This document shows, piece after piece, positions 16,733-25,795 of a stretch of 64,000 bases of DNA. Both the position numbers and the translations under genes were made by a program. The stretch spans positions 744,001-808,000 of the forward strand of contig NC_014963.1 in the NCBI RefSeq assembly GCF_000179915.2. Reading direction: 5' to 3'. Each line of letters starts with the position of its first letter. The first letter of the stretch is position 1. Origin of the DNA: Terriglobus saanensis SP1PR4 (GTDB lineage Bacteria > Acidobacteriota > Terriglobia > Terriglobales > Acidobacteriaceae). The notes below the pieces were generated by a model. It made no database searches and was not told where the DNA came from. It worked only from the letters and a program-made list of their open reading frames with translations.

Positions 16733-18490
16733 TCATCGCTCTTCGATCATGACGCTTCCCGATAGGTCCTTTTCGAGAATCCACCATCGACCCTCGCGGT
16801 GCGCCTTCATTGGAGTGCCACCGACTCGCACTTCGCTCGAACCTTCCAGCGCAGGCAACTCTACCTTGGCAGTCATCCCACTTGGCAGGGTGAGTGCGAG
16901 GGTGAAGTGCTTGTCTCGCTTCCATCTCACTGACATCTCGCCGTGCGGGGTTGGCATGCGGCCTTCAGCGCTGGTCAGAGTTCCCGGATGTGGTTGAATC
17001 AGCGCTCTGCCCCACCCTGGCGTCAATGGCCGTGCGCCCAGCACGAAGCGTGGCAAAAGGTTCGCCGGAGCCGCTCCCCAGGCATGGTTCGTGTCCTGAT
17101 TCGGTTTGTACTTCAAGTCCCAGGCTTCCCACGTAATCGTCGCGTCGCTGTCTACCATGTGACGCCAACTGCGATCTCCCGGGGCTGTGATCAAGGCAAG
17201 CGCGTCCGCGTCTTCGCCATTTTCGAAGAGAGCTTCCAGCAGATATTGTGCCGCGTAGACCGACCCCGCCATGCCGCGCGCGACAAGCCACTGAGCCACC
17301 TTCGGTCGCTCGTTGGAGGGTACGAGCCCAAAGGCCAGGGGAAAAAGATTTGCATGGAGCGAAGCATGCTCTGTTCCGACTCCATCACGATAGAGTCCCT
17401 GCACTGGATCAAAGAGCTTCTCTTGAAAGGTAGACTGCGCCGTTCTCTTTTGCTCCAGAAACTTCGCTGCCTCCTTTGCCTTTCCCTGCGCTTCGGCCAG
17501 TTGGCTCATCTCTTCCAGGGCGCGTAGATGGAAGGCGTTGACCACCGTATTGACGCTGGTAAAGACGTAGCCGTCGCGCTCGTGGATCGGCCAGTCTACG
17601 ATATCTGCGTGACTGATCAACTGCGGCGTGCTCATCACCAATCCATCGGTGCTGACACGCTCCTCAAGCAGCTTGGTCTTGAGTTCCTCATAATGCGCTG
17701 CCAGCCAGACTGTGTCGCCCGTTTGCATCCAGTCGGCGTAGGCCATGAAGATCATCTGCGGGGCCCACTCGGAGGGCCATGTCGGAAACTTCATCAGGCG
17801 TTCGAAGGTGGCTCGCGCCATGCGTGGATCGGCGTCTCCGGCGTAGTAGCTTAGCTGCGTCAGATAGGCGTCCGCTTCATAGGCCAGCCGCTCCCGATCC
17901 CCATCCACAAAGACCCCGGCAAAGGTCGTCGCCTTGATGGAGTAGTGGCAGAGGTCCCAGACCCTATCCAGCATGGGGTCAGAGGAGTGAAACGTTGCAG
18001 CATCGTCGACCCATGTACTGTCGAAGACGGCACGGCGGCTGATCTCATCCGCGCGCAGTTCTCGCGGCCAGCCCAGCACCTCCACCCAGCGAAAGGGCAT
18101 CAGCACTCCCCAGGATGGCGGAGTCAACACTGCAGGAGCCGTTGTATTCCGCGCATCCACTGGAGGGGCGACAATCATCGTCGTAGCCTGGTGCGTCGCA
18201 ACTTTCACCTCGGCATAACGCACGGAGCCGGGCGGGTGCGTATCCACGCGACCATCTTTCAACGCCTCGCCAAAGCGGACCTCAACAGCCTTTGAGACAG
18301 TCGAATGCACGGGCGTGAGCGAAAGGTTTCCAAACGCGACACGGCCAAAGTCCACCAGGAACACTCCCGGCGCGATTTTGCGGATTGCTACCGGTGTCTG
18401 CTCTACCAGATGGGTCGGCGCAACATCCTGCCCCACCGCCGAGAGCAGGGTCACCCCAAACATCACCGCGCTTCGATACCACTTCCCCAT
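16733..18490 (-). CDS. Secreted six-hairpin glycosidase, alpha-L-rhamnosidase-like (GH78)
   Basis: 585 residues with a signal peptide (about 1-20). After a beta-sandwich region (residues 35-160) comes an (alpha/alpha)6 barrel: STWVDDAATFHSSDPMLDRVWDLCHYSIKATTFAGVFVDGDRERLAYEADAY has the arrangement of the GH78 acid region, here DGDRERL instead of the usual DCPQRDERLGW. ATITWEAWDLKYKPNQDTNHAWGAAPAN is the typical late GH78 segment. A C-terminal beta domain follows. It probably releases rhamnose or a related sugar from plant or microbial polysaccharide outside the cytoplasm. It is shorter than most GH78 enzymes (about 900 residues), so substrate assignment is open. Confidence 0.85.
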   Translation of the reverse strand: MGKWYRSAVMFGVTLLSAVGQDVAPTHLVEQTPVAIRKIAPGVFLVDFGRVAFGNLSLTPVHSTVSKAVEVRFGEALKDGRVDTHPPGSVRYAEVKVATHQATTMIVAPPVDARNTTAPAVLTPPSWGVLMPFRWVEVLGWPRELRADEISRRAVFDSTWVDDAATFHSSDPMLDRVWDLCHYSIKATTFAGVFVDGDRERLAYEADAYLTQLSYYAGDADPRMARATFERLMKFPTWPSEWAPQMIFMAYADWMQTGDTVWLAAHYEELKTKLLEERVSTDGLVMSTPQLISHADIVDWPIHERDGYVFTSVNTVVNAFHLRALEEMSQLAEAQGKAKEAAKFLEQKRTAQSTFQEKLFDPVQGLYRDGVGTEHASLHANLFPLAFGLVPSNERPKVAQWLVARGMAGSVYAAQYLLEALFENGEDADALALITAPGDRSWRHMVDSDATITWEAWDLKYKPNQDTNHAWGAAPANLLPRFVLGARPLTPGWGRALIQPHPGTLTSAEGRMPTPHGEMSVRWKRDKHFTLALTLPSGMTAKVELPALEGSSEVRVGGTPMKAHREGRWWILEKDLSGSVMIEER

Positions 18491-18649
18491 ACTTGCTCCC
18501 TGAATTCTGCGCTGTGACTAAGAAGCAAGAAACGCCCTATACGGTCATCTTCAAAAGGGGAGAACAAAGGGGCAAGTTAATTTACTGGAAGGTCACAGCT
18601 CTCTTTACTGTAAGAACGCGCGATCGACCAAAGTAAGCCTCGGTTATCG

Positions 18650-18690
18650 TATGCGTACCTGCGGATCCAAAGGAGCCGCAGGTACGCATA
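18650..18690. other. 15-bp perfect inverted repeat after the SDR gene
   Basis: The arms 18650-18664 and 18676-18690 (TATGCGTACCTGCGG) pair perfectly around an 11-base loop, three bases beyond the SDR stop codon. There is no T-tract, so it may protect or end the transcript in a factor-dependent way. Confidence 0.5.
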
Positions 18691-18693
18691 CCT

Positions 18694-19587
18694 TCAAGCA
18701 GGGAAGTACTCCATCTTTTCGAGATCGGAGATCAGTCCGGGACCCGTCGGATGCCAGTCCAGTCGTTCCTGGGTCAGCGCGCTGGACGCTGGCATGTCGA
18801 AAGCGGCGAACTGCGCCAGCCAACCGAAGTGAGCTGGAGCTTCCTCCGGAGACAGGCTGACCACCGGCACCTTCAGGCCTCGGCCAATGACCTCGGCGAT
18901 GTCCCGATTCGCTACTCCTTCTTCGGCGACCGCGTGATACCGGCTACCTGCCTGGCGCTTCTCGAACGCCAGCCTGTAAAGACGGGCAGCATCGAGAATG
19001 TGCACCGCTGGCCAGCGATTCAGACCGTCACCGATATACGCTGATACACCCTTTTCGCGGGCTATCGCGACCGAATAGGTAATGAGGCCCTGTTTCACCG
19101 GGTCGTGGACCTGAGGGAGACGCACCACTGAAACGTTGACTCCGCGTTCCAGCATCGACGCGCCTGCGAGTTCGGAAGCTTTACGAGGATTCGGGTGGTT
19201 GGGGTTGAAGTGGTCTTCGGTCGCGGGTTGGCCGGGAGCCTCGTTTCCCATGCCGGTCCCGGAGGTGATGACCAGAGGGCGGTCGGAGCCAAGAAGCACG
19301 GAGCCCATCGCCTCAATCGCGCGCTGGTCATTCTCGCAGTTCTCCATGAACTTCGAGAAGTCGTGATTGAAGCCGCAGTGGATGACGCCGTCGGAGTTGG
19401 CCGCTCCGCTGCGCAGGCTTTCCAGGTCTTCGAGATTGCCGCGATGCACCTCGGCTCCGGCAGCGAGGAGAGCCTGAGCACCCGCCTCCGAACGTGTGAG
19501 ACCGAGTACCTGATGGCCCGCCTGGAGGAGCTCCGGAATGAGGGCGGAACCGATAAAGCCGGTGGCGCCGGTGAGAAAGATACGCAT
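18694..19587 (-). CDS. SDR-family NAD-dependent epimerase/dehydratase-like protein
   Basis: 297 residues from the ATG at 19587, chosen because AAGGAGA lies eight bases upstream. The N-terminal TGATGFIG (residues 6-13) is the NAD(P)-binding motif of extended/atypical SDRs, followed by AGAQALLAAGAEVHRGNLEDLESLRSGAANSDGVIHCG. Proteins like this act as small-molecule reductases or NmrA-like redox sensors. The AraC-type gene is divergent 155 bases away, which suggests that it controls this gene in response to a xenobiotic or aldehyde. The substrate is unknown. Confidence 0.92.
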   Translation of the reverse strand: MRIFLTGATGFIGSALIPELLQAGHQVLGLTRSEAGAQALLAAGAEVHRGNLEDLESLRSGAANSDGVIHCGFNHDFSKFMENCENDQRAIEAMGSVLLGSDRPLVITSGTGMGNEAPGQPATEDHFNPNHPNPRKASELAGASMLERGVNVSVVRLPQVHDPVKQGLITYSVAIAREKGVSAYIGDGLNRWPAVHILDAARLYRLAFEKRQAGSRYHAVAEEGVANRDIAEVIGRGLKVPVVSLSPEEAPAHFGWLAQFAAFDMPASSALTQERLDWHPTGPGLISDLEKMEYFPA

Positions 19588-19742
19588 GATGAATTCTCCT
19601 TTTACTTCAGTTGAGGTCTGGATCGTTTTCTCTTTGCCGATGAGAGGTCGCACTCGCGCCCTGTGCTTAGGTAGATGGAATCCGGCCGGCATACGATCTA
19701 CACTGAAAGTCCGCATTTCTGGTTCGATCGTCCGGAGGGTTT

Positions 19743-20750
19743 ATGGATCCACTCTCAGATGTGTTGTCGTTGTTGAAGCCGCAGAGTTATGGCGCGGGTG
19801 GCTTCGCGGTGGATGGAGACATGTCCATCCAATGGCCGAAACACACGGGCATCAAGTGCTATGCCGTGGTCTCCGGCCAGTGCTGGCTCTCCGTGGAAGG
19901 CGTTCCCGAACCTGTGCTCCTGAAGGCCGGGGACTGTTTCCTTCTGCCGCGTGGCTTGCCCTTCTGCCTTACGACCGATCTGTCCCTCACGCCGATGGAC
20001 TTTCACACGTTTCTCGCGGAGCGGAAATTTGAGAGCACAGTCCCCTGCAGGGAAGGGAGTGAGTGGTACATCGTCGGCGGCTACTTCGTCCTCACCGGCA
20101 GCCACGCCGACATCCTGCTAAAGTTTCTGCCACCCATCGTGCATATCCGGAAAGAGTCGGACAAGGCGACGATGCGTTGGTCACTGGAACGCATGAAGGA
20201 GGAAGTGCGCAATCCGCAGCCAGGCAGCTCTTTGATGGCACAGCAACTTGCCTACATGATGCTGGTGCAAGCTCTGCGGCTGCACCTGGCTGAGGGGGCA
20301 AAAGGTGGCGTCGGCTGGCTCTTCGCTCTGGCAGATCAACAGATGCGCACGGCCATCACCTGCATGCACGACGATCCGGGGCATCCGTGGACACTGCAGA
20401 ACTTGGCGGAGCGTGTCGGCATGTCGCGTTCGGTCTTCGCTTTGCGGTTCAAAGCGACGGTCGGGACCACACCGATGGAGTACCTGACCCGTTGGCGGAT
20501 GTTGCTGGCTGGCGACAAGTTAAAGCATTCCGACGATGCTATCTCCGTGATTGCCTCGTCCCTTGGCTACGAATCCGACAGTGCCTTTGGGAAAGCCTTC
20601 CGAAGGATCATGGGCTGTTCGCCAAGGCAACACAGCCGGGGAAGCATACCCCCAACGCACACTTCCAGCACGATAGAAACCAGCTACCGCGATCCCAGGG
20701 AACTGGCCGCTATTGGGGGCCCTTTCGAGCGGCATACAAATAACTCATAA
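19743..20750 (+). CDS. AraC-family transcriptional regulator with cupin domain
   Basis: 335 residues, with GGAGGG six bases before the ATG. The N-terminal half is a cupin sensor (VSGQCWLSVEGVPEPVLLKAGDCFLLPRGLPF). The C-terminal hundred residues hold two helix-turn-helix units (WTLQNLAERVGMSRSVFALRFKATVG and ISVIASSLGYESDSAFGKAFRRIMGCSP). This is the cupin_6 AraC subgroup, usually placed next to one SDR or reductase gene and activating it. The divergent SDR gene fits. Inducer unknown. Confidence 0.94.
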   Translation: MDPLSDVLSLLKPQSYGAGGFAVDGDMSIQWPKHTGIKCYAVVSGQCWLSVEGVPEPVLLKAGDCFLLPRGLPFCLTTDLSLTPMDFHTFLAERKFESTVPCREGSEWYIVGGYFVLTGSHADILLKFLPPIVHIRKESDKATMRWSLERMKEEVRNPQPGSSLMAQQLAYMMLVQALRLHLAEGAKGGVGWLFALADQQMRTAITCMHDDPGHPWTLQNLAERVGMSRSVFALRFKATVGTTPMEYLTRWRMLLAGDKLKHSDDAISVIASSLGYESDSAFGKAFRRIMGCSPRQHSRGSIPPTHTSSTIETSYRDPRELAAIGGPFERHTNNS

Positions 20751-20895
20751 CAGAGCAATTCCAATTTGGGCGCACTCTACTGCGGAGAAATCGCGGGACG
20801 AGGGAATAAATCGCAGCCGTGGCTGTCGTTATCACACAGAGGCACGGTTGCTTGATTCTGCCTCATTCCCAAGTTTCAAGGAAACAGGAGGCGTT

Positions 20896-22548
20896 ATGCG
20901 CGCGATCAAATATCTGAGCCCTTCCCTAAGAGTGTTAGCCGCAGCGATTGCTTTTTGCGGAATTCCTTCATGCTCTTATGCCCAAACATCGATACCCTGG
21001 ACGGTCACCTATAGCAACGCTTTAGAAGATAATGGCCCCCTGACCTCAGACTTCGATAACTTCAACCAGCAGACTTTACGCCAGTTGTTTCGCACCAATA
21101 TCGGTGGCACCGCCGTCCGCGTTGAACTCTCGAATCTTTTTGGCAGTCAGCCCTTTGTCGTGGCCGATGTCCACGTAGCCATAGGGATTCTGAATGCAGA
21201 TGGCTCGCCTTCGTCATCCACCGTTCCAGGCACGGACCATACCTTGACCTTCAGCGGTGCAAGCACGGTAACGATTCCCGCCGGCCAATCGGTCTTGAGC
21301 GACGGAGTCGCCTTTAATTTGCCTGCGAACGCTGAGGTGATGACCAGCATTTATTTTCCCCAGGGCATTCCCGCGGGGATAGACTTGGCATTCAACAATG
21401 ATGGCAGGGGACCTCTGTTGTTTCTGGCCCACGGAGACGTGAGCGCGGACACTAGCATCTCTCCCTATTTTCAGAGCACCAATCCCTTTATTCTTACAAG
21501 CATCCAGGTCCAAAATGCACAATCCCTGGGAACCGTGGTTGCTTTTGGCGCTTCCATCACGGCGGGTGACCAGGCCACCTACGATCACGGGTGGGTGCTC
21601 GATCTTGCCCAACGCCTGAGCGCCGCTGGACTGCCGGTCGGCTTGGCGAATAAAGGCATCAGCGGCAATGGCGTAATCGGTGGGGCTGGACCTCAAGCTG
21701 GCGACCGCTTTATGCGTGACGTTCTGCAGGTGCCGAATGCCAAAGCGGTCATCTTTTCTGATGACATCATCAATAGCCTTGGTGGCCCGAATCCTCCCAC
21801 CTTCGATGCAATTATTGCTACCGTCACGCCCCTGATCCAACAGGCACATGCAAAGGGCCTTAAATTTTGGTGCTCTACTCTTACACCGAATGGAGGACGT
21901 CCTGCCACGGATTGGACTCCCGCAGCGGAAGCGGTTCGCGAGCAGGTGAATGCCTTCTATCTGAATCCTGCCAATGGTTGTGACGCTATTATCGACCAGG
22001 CAAAGGCCACGCAGGATCCTGCGATGCCCTTGCGGTACTTCCCAGCATTCGATTTCGGAGACCATCTGCATCCCAACGATGCAGGGCACGTAGCCATTGC
22101 CAACGCGGTCAACCTCGGCCTCTTTACTCCCACGGGCGTTCCGCCCATCACCCCGCCGTCCACGTGCGGAAAATTTCTTTCGGGGGAAGGGATGATCCAC
22201 GATCAGCCACTTTTTTCCTGCAATGGTCAGAACGAACTCTATTTTCAAGGTGACTCAAACCTCATTTTGTATAACAACAACACTGAGGTTTTCTCCACCA
22301 GGACGGAGGGCCACAACCCAGGCGTGGCTACCTTGTTGGCGGACGGCAATTTCGTCGTCACGGACGCGGCCGGCAAAATCCTCTTTTCTACGAACACTGC
22401 GGGGGGTGCGGCGGGCGGACAGGCGCTTGTCGTAGAGGATGACGGGAATCTGAACCTTTACTCGAATGCGGCGGGTACAGGCACACCGATCTGGTCTTCC
22501 AACACTGGAGCTTCTGCTAAAGCTCCGAGAAAGCTCCTTACGTATTGA
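20896..22548 (+). CDS. Secreted SGNH/GDSL hydrolase with C-terminal bulb-type lectin domain
   Basis: 550 residues from the ATG at 20896, with AGGAGG upstream. Signal peptide about residues 1-30 (SYAQ). A beta-rich N-terminal domain (30-210) precedes the SGNH core: block I AFGASITAGD keeps the Ser but has Ala for the usual Asp, block II is GISGNGV, and block V GDHLHPND supplies Asp and His. Block III reads FSDDIINS, without the usual GxND Asn. From about residue 430 a B-lectin (mannose-binding bulb) repeat begins: QGDSNLILYNNNTEVFST, LLADGNFVVTDAAGKILFST, VEDDGNLNLY. Likely an extracellular carbohydrate esterase tethered to glycans, though the altered blocks leave activity uncertain. Confidence 0.9.
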   Translation: MRAIKYLSPSLRVLAAAIAFCGIPSCSYAQTSIPWTVTYSNALEDNGPLTSDFDNFNQQTLRQLFRTNIGGTAVRVELSNLFGSQPFVVADVHVAIGILNADGSPSSSTVPGTDHTLTFSGASTVTIPAGQSVLSDGVAFNLPANAEVMTSIYFPQGIPAGIDLAFNNDGRGPLLFLAHGDVSADTSISPYFQSTNPFILTSIQVQNAQSLGTVVAFGASITAGDQATYDHGWVLDLAQRLSAAGLPVGLANKGISGNGVIGGAGPQAGDRFMRDVLQVPNAKAVIFSDDIINSLGGPNPPTFDAIIATVTPLIQQAHAKGLKFWCSTLTPNGGRPATDWTPAAEAVREQVNAFYLNPANGCDAIIDQAKATQDPAMPLRYFPAFDFGDHLHPNDAGHVAIANAVNLGLFTPTGVPPITPPSTCGKFLSGEGMIHDQPLFSCNGQNELYFQGDSNLILYNNNTEVFSTRTEGHNPGVATLLADGNFVVTDAAGKILFSTNTAGGAAGGQALVVEDDGNLNLYSNAAGTGTPIWSSNTGASAKAPRKLLTY

Positions 22549-22641
22549 ATGGACCGCGAACCTGGTTTGAGTTCGGTCCTCTGCTGTAGGTCAACGAGAC
22601 CGAGCTTGTAACTAGGCATTACGGATCTGTCTCCGGAAGTG

Positions 22642-22965
22642 TTATCGCCAGAGAGAAACGATCAACCCGCCAGTCACGATCAGTGTGCCTCCCACCAAAA
22701 CAGGAAGCGTAGGAGTGGCGCGGAAGAAGAGGTAGTTCGTTACCTGGAAGACGACGAATAGCGTTGCGATGTACATCCCCGTGACGGCTGCGAACTCAAC
22801 GGGAGCCAGATTGAGAGAAGTGCCGTAGGCCGTGAGCAGTGCGCCTCCAAAGACGAAGAGAGCAATGCGTATCGGCAGCGAGGGATGATGCAATGCAACG
22901 CGCAGAACGGCATCCCCGGTTGCTTCGAGGATGGTTGCGGCGAGTACGAAGAGGAAGATCTTCAT
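22642..22965 (-). CDS. Small four-helix membrane protein, EamA/DMT-like
   Basis: 107 residues with four hydrophobic helices: LFVLAATILEATGDAVLRVAL, then IALFVFGGALLTAYGTSLNL, then VEFAAVTGMYIATLFVVFQVTNYLFF and LPVLVGGTLIVTGGLIVSLW. Length and layout are those of small multidrug resistance/half-EamA proteins, which work as dimers. It follows sucA on the same strand with a hairpin between them, so it may be expressed separately. Substrate unknown. Confidence 0.85.
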   Translation of the reverse strand: MKIFLFVLAATILEATGDAVLRVALHHPSLPIRIALFVFGGALLTAYGTSLNLAPVEFAAVTGMYIATLFVVFQVTNYLFFRATPTLPVLVGGTLIVTGGLIVSLWR

Positions 22966-22984
22966 GGTAGGGCTCTCTTCTTAA

Positions 22985-23020
22985 AGTAGAAACCCTCGGC
23001 AGTTTCTGCCGAGGGTTTCC
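22985..23020 (-). terminator. Hairpin terminator of sucA
   Basis: Arms AACCCTCGGCAG (22991-23002) and CTGCCGAGGGTT (23006-23017) pair perfectly around a three-base loop, 17 bases after the sucA stop. On the minus strand TTTCTACTTT follows. Confidence 0.75.
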
Positions 23021-23033
23021 AGGCAGTGACTGG

Positions 23034-25565
23034 TTATTTGCTCGATGCACCGAGGGCGAGTTCGATGAGCGCTCGCTCTTCAAGCTCGTGCGCCTTTGCG
23101 GAGCCGGTTGCTGGTGAAGCAGCGGCGGAGCGCTTGATGGATAGGACGCGGCGGTTGCCAGCATCTTTTTTCAACAGGGGCAGAGCATAGGTGAGCGGAC
23201 CCATATTGGCTGGCTCTTCCTGAACCCAGACGATCTCTTCCGCATTGGGGTACTGCTCGAGCGCGGCGGAGATCTCTTTTTCCGGCCAGGGGTAGAGCTG
23301 CTCGACGAAGACGATGGCGGTCGAGTAGTCTCCGCGCTTGGCACGTTCAACGCGGAGGTTGTGACCGATCTTGCCGGAGCAGACCAGGATGCGCTTCGGG
23401 TCTTTCGCTTCGTTGTCCGCGAGCACGTTCTGGAACTGCGGAGCGGCGAAGTCTGCGATGGGCGAAACAGCATCCGGGTGGCGCAGCATGCTCTTCGGTG
23501 TGAAGACGATGAGTGGTTTGCGGAACGGGGACAGCGCCTGGCGGCGAAGCAGGTGGAAGTACTGCGCGGCGTTCGAAGGCTGCGCGACGATCATGTTGTC
23601 TGTGGCACAGAGCTGCAGGTAGCGTTCGATGCGTGCGGAGGAGTGCTCCGGTCCCTGGCCCTCGTAGCCATGCGGCAAAAGCATGACGAGACCGGAGAGG
23701 AGATGCCACTTGGCTTCGCCTGCCGCGATGAACTGATCGATGATAATCTGTGCGCCGTTGGCGAAGTCGCCGAACTGCGCTTCCCAGAGGGTGAGCGTTT
23801 CGGGATAGTCGCGCGCGTAGCCGTACTCGAAGCCCAGGACTGCGGCTTCCGAGAGCATGGAGTTGTAGACCTCGAAGCGGCCCTGGCCCTCGTTGAGGTG
23901 CTGCAGCGGCGAGTAACGCAGCTCGGTCTCGGTGTCGACGAAGACGGAGTGGCGCTGATTGAAGGTGCCGCGCTGCGAGTCCTGACCGGAGAGGCGGACG
24001 GGCGTACCGGTCTTGAGTACCGAAGCGTAAGCGACGAGCTCGGCCATGCCGTAGTCGAAGGAGCGCGTTCCCGCGCCCATCTCTTCACGCTGCTTGAGGA
24101 GCGCCTTCACCTTGGGATGGATATGGAAGTCTGCGGGATAGCTGGTGAGCTGCTGCACGAGCGCTTTTACTGCAGAAGCATCGAGGCCAGTCTGCACGTT
24201 GTTGGATTCGTCGAGATAACCCCCCTTGTACGGCTCCCAGTAGGTCGGCAACTCGGAGAGATGCGGGATCTGCTCGGCTTCCTTGCCGCGGCGCTGGTCT
24301 TCGAGGAAGGAGTCCTGGATCTGCTTGATCTCGGCAGAAGCGTCGGTGCCGATGGTCTTCGCGTAGCTCTGGTAGAGCGGCGCGGTCTCCTTGATGCGGG
24401 CGTAGCGGCGCGGCTGCGTGACCGTGGGATCATCCACTTCAGAGTGGCCATGACGGCGGTACCCGACGAGATCGACGACGACGTCGGAGGCAAACTTCGC
24501 GCGATACTTCGCGGCGATCTCGGCAACGCGAACGACAGCGTCGGGATCTTCCGCGTTGACGTGGAAGATCGGGATGGGAAGGCGCTTGGCGATGTCGGTG
24601 GAGAAGCGCGAGGAGTTGGACTCCTGCGGCTCTGCGGTGAAGCCGAGGAGGTTGTTCACCACAACCTGGATCGTTCCGCCGACCTGGTAGCCGTAGATGG
24701 TGGCGAGATCGAGCGTCTCTGCCCAGATGCCCTGTCCGGCGAAGGCCGCATCGCCGTGGATGATGAGGGGAAGGATCTTACAGGTGCCTTCGTCGCCAAT
24801 GCGCATCTGCTTGGCGCGCGCGCGTCCCATCACGACGGGATCGACGGCTTCAAGGTGCGAGGGGTTCGAGGCGAGATGCAGGCCGACCGTTTTGCCCGTG
24901 GGCGAGGTGTACGTGCCGGTCGCGCCCATGTGGTACTTCACGTCACCGCCGCCGAGGGTGCTGCGGGGATCGACGTCTTCGAACTTGGTGAAGATCTCCG
25001 CGGCGCTGCGGCCGACGGTGTTGACCATCACGTTGAGGCGACCGCGATGCGACATGGCAAAAGTAGAGCGCTCGACGCCGAATTCGGCGGAGACTTCAAA
25101 GGTGCGATCGAGATACGGGATAAGCGCCGTCAGGCCTTCGAGCGAGAAGCGCTTGGTGCCGAGGTAGCGCTGCTGAATCACCTGTTCGAAGAGGTCGGCC
25201 TTGATGAGCTGCGTAAGCGTATGCGCCTGCTGCTCTTTGGTCGCTGCGGTGGGCTGCTCCATCTGTTCCTGCAGCCATTGGCGCTTCTCAGGGGAAGCGA
25301 TGTGCGAGAACTCCAGGGCGATGTTGCCGCAGTAATAGCCGCGCGCTTCCTGTGCGAGCTGGGTGGCTTCGTCGCCTTCGGGAACGTCGATGGGAAAAGG
25401 CTCAGCGGGGAGATATTGCTGGAGTGGATCGAGCGTGGCCTGAAGGTAGCCCCAGCGGCGGAAGATCTCGAAGACGGTCTCGCGCGTGGAGCCGGAGGGG
25501 GCCAGGGTTGCAGCTTTGGTTGTGGTTTTTGCGGACGGCTTCTGCGGCGGGGTTTTGATGGCCAT
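23034..25565 (-). CDS. sucA: 2-oxoglutarate dehydrogenase E1 component
   Basis: 843 residues. Thiamine-diphosphate enzyme of the TCA cycle that decarboxylates 2-oxoglutarate and passes the succinyl group to E2. Visible features: YYCGNIALEFSHIASPEKRQWLQEQME, MSHRGRLNVMVNTVGRSAAEIFTKFE, GDVKYHMGATGTY, the ThDP/Mg region IIHGDAAFAGQGIWAETLDLA...VNNLLGFT, and SGQDSQRGTFNQRHSV. It is a plain E1: the N-terminal acyltransferase part of actinobacterial Kgd proteins is missing. GAGGAAG precedes the ATG. No E2/E3 gene is adjacent, so the complex is encoded in more than one place. Confidence 0.97.
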   Translation of the reverse strand: MAIKTPPQKPSAKTTTKAATLAPSGSTRETVFEIFRRWGYLQATLDPLQQYLPAEPFPIDVPEGDEATQLAQEARGYYCGNIALEFSHIASPEKRQWLQEQMEQPTAATKEQQAHTLTQLIKADLFEQVIQQRYLGTKRFSLEGLTALIPYLDRTFEVSAEFGVERSTFAMSHRGRLNVMVNTVGRSAAEIFTKFEDVDPRSTLGGGDVKYHMGATGTYTSPTGKTVGLHLASNPSHLEAVDPVVMGRARAKQMRIGDEGTCKILPLIIHGDAAFAGQGIWAETLDLATIYGYQVGGTIQVVVNNLLGFTAEPQESNSSRFSTDIAKRLPIPIFHVNAEDPDAVVRVAEIAAKYRAKFASDVVVDLVGYRRHGHSEVDDPTVTQPRRYARIKETAPLYQSYAKTIGTDASAEIKQIQDSFLEDQRRGKEAEQIPHLSELPTYWEPYKGGYLDESNNVQTGLDASAVKALVQQLTSYPADFHIHPKVKALLKQREEMGAGTRSFDYGMAELVAYASVLKTGTPVRLSGQDSQRGTFNQRHSVFVDTETELRYSPLQHLNEGQGRFEVYNSMLSEAAVLGFEYGYARDYPETLTLWEAQFGDFANGAQIIIDQFIAAGEAKWHLLSGLVMLLPHGYEGQGPEHSSARIERYLQLCATDNMIVAQPSNAAQYFHLLRRQALSPFRKPLIVFTPKSMLRHPDAVSPIADFAAPQFQNVLADNEAKDPKRILVCSGKIGHNLRVERAKRGDYSTAIVFVEQLYPWPEKEISAALEQYPNAEEIVWVQEEPANMGPLTYALPLLKKDAGNRRVLSIKRSAAASPATGSAKAHELEERALIELALGASSK

Positions 25566-25661
25566 ACTTCCTCATCGGCATGATGCGGGAGGCCTGCAGG
25601 GAGGGCTCCGCTTGAGGGTCGATGCCGTTCTTCTATGGTAGCCGATTGAGAGCCGGGGCGT

Positions 25662-25695
25662 GGCGGTTAACGCACAGGGTGGGCGGTTAGCGCAC
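25662..25695. repeat. Two direct repeats 20 bp apart in the sucA/glycosyltransferase intergenic region
   Basis: GGCGGTTAACGCAC (25662-25675) and GGCGGTTAGCGCAC (25682-25695) are spaced two helical turns apart, centre to centre, between two divergent genes. This is typical of a regulator binding site. Confidence 0.5.
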
Positions 25696-25784
25696 GAGAA
25701 GCAGCGAGTCAGCGGCCAGCTGGTCAAACTCTCGCCTTGTCGCAATGTAGCAGGCGGCCATGGGAATATGCACTCGTTGCTCGG

Positions 25785-25795
25785 TATTAACCATC
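25785..25795 (+). promoter_or_regulatory. Candidate -10 of the glycosyltransferase gene, leaderless
   Basis: TATTAA at 25785-25790 lies five bases before the ATG at 25796, and no ribosome site is visible. Confidence 0.3.

Noticed and set aside
23361-25583. 740-residue open frame opposite sucA
   Set aside because: Antisense shadow of a well-recognised gene; no independent features.
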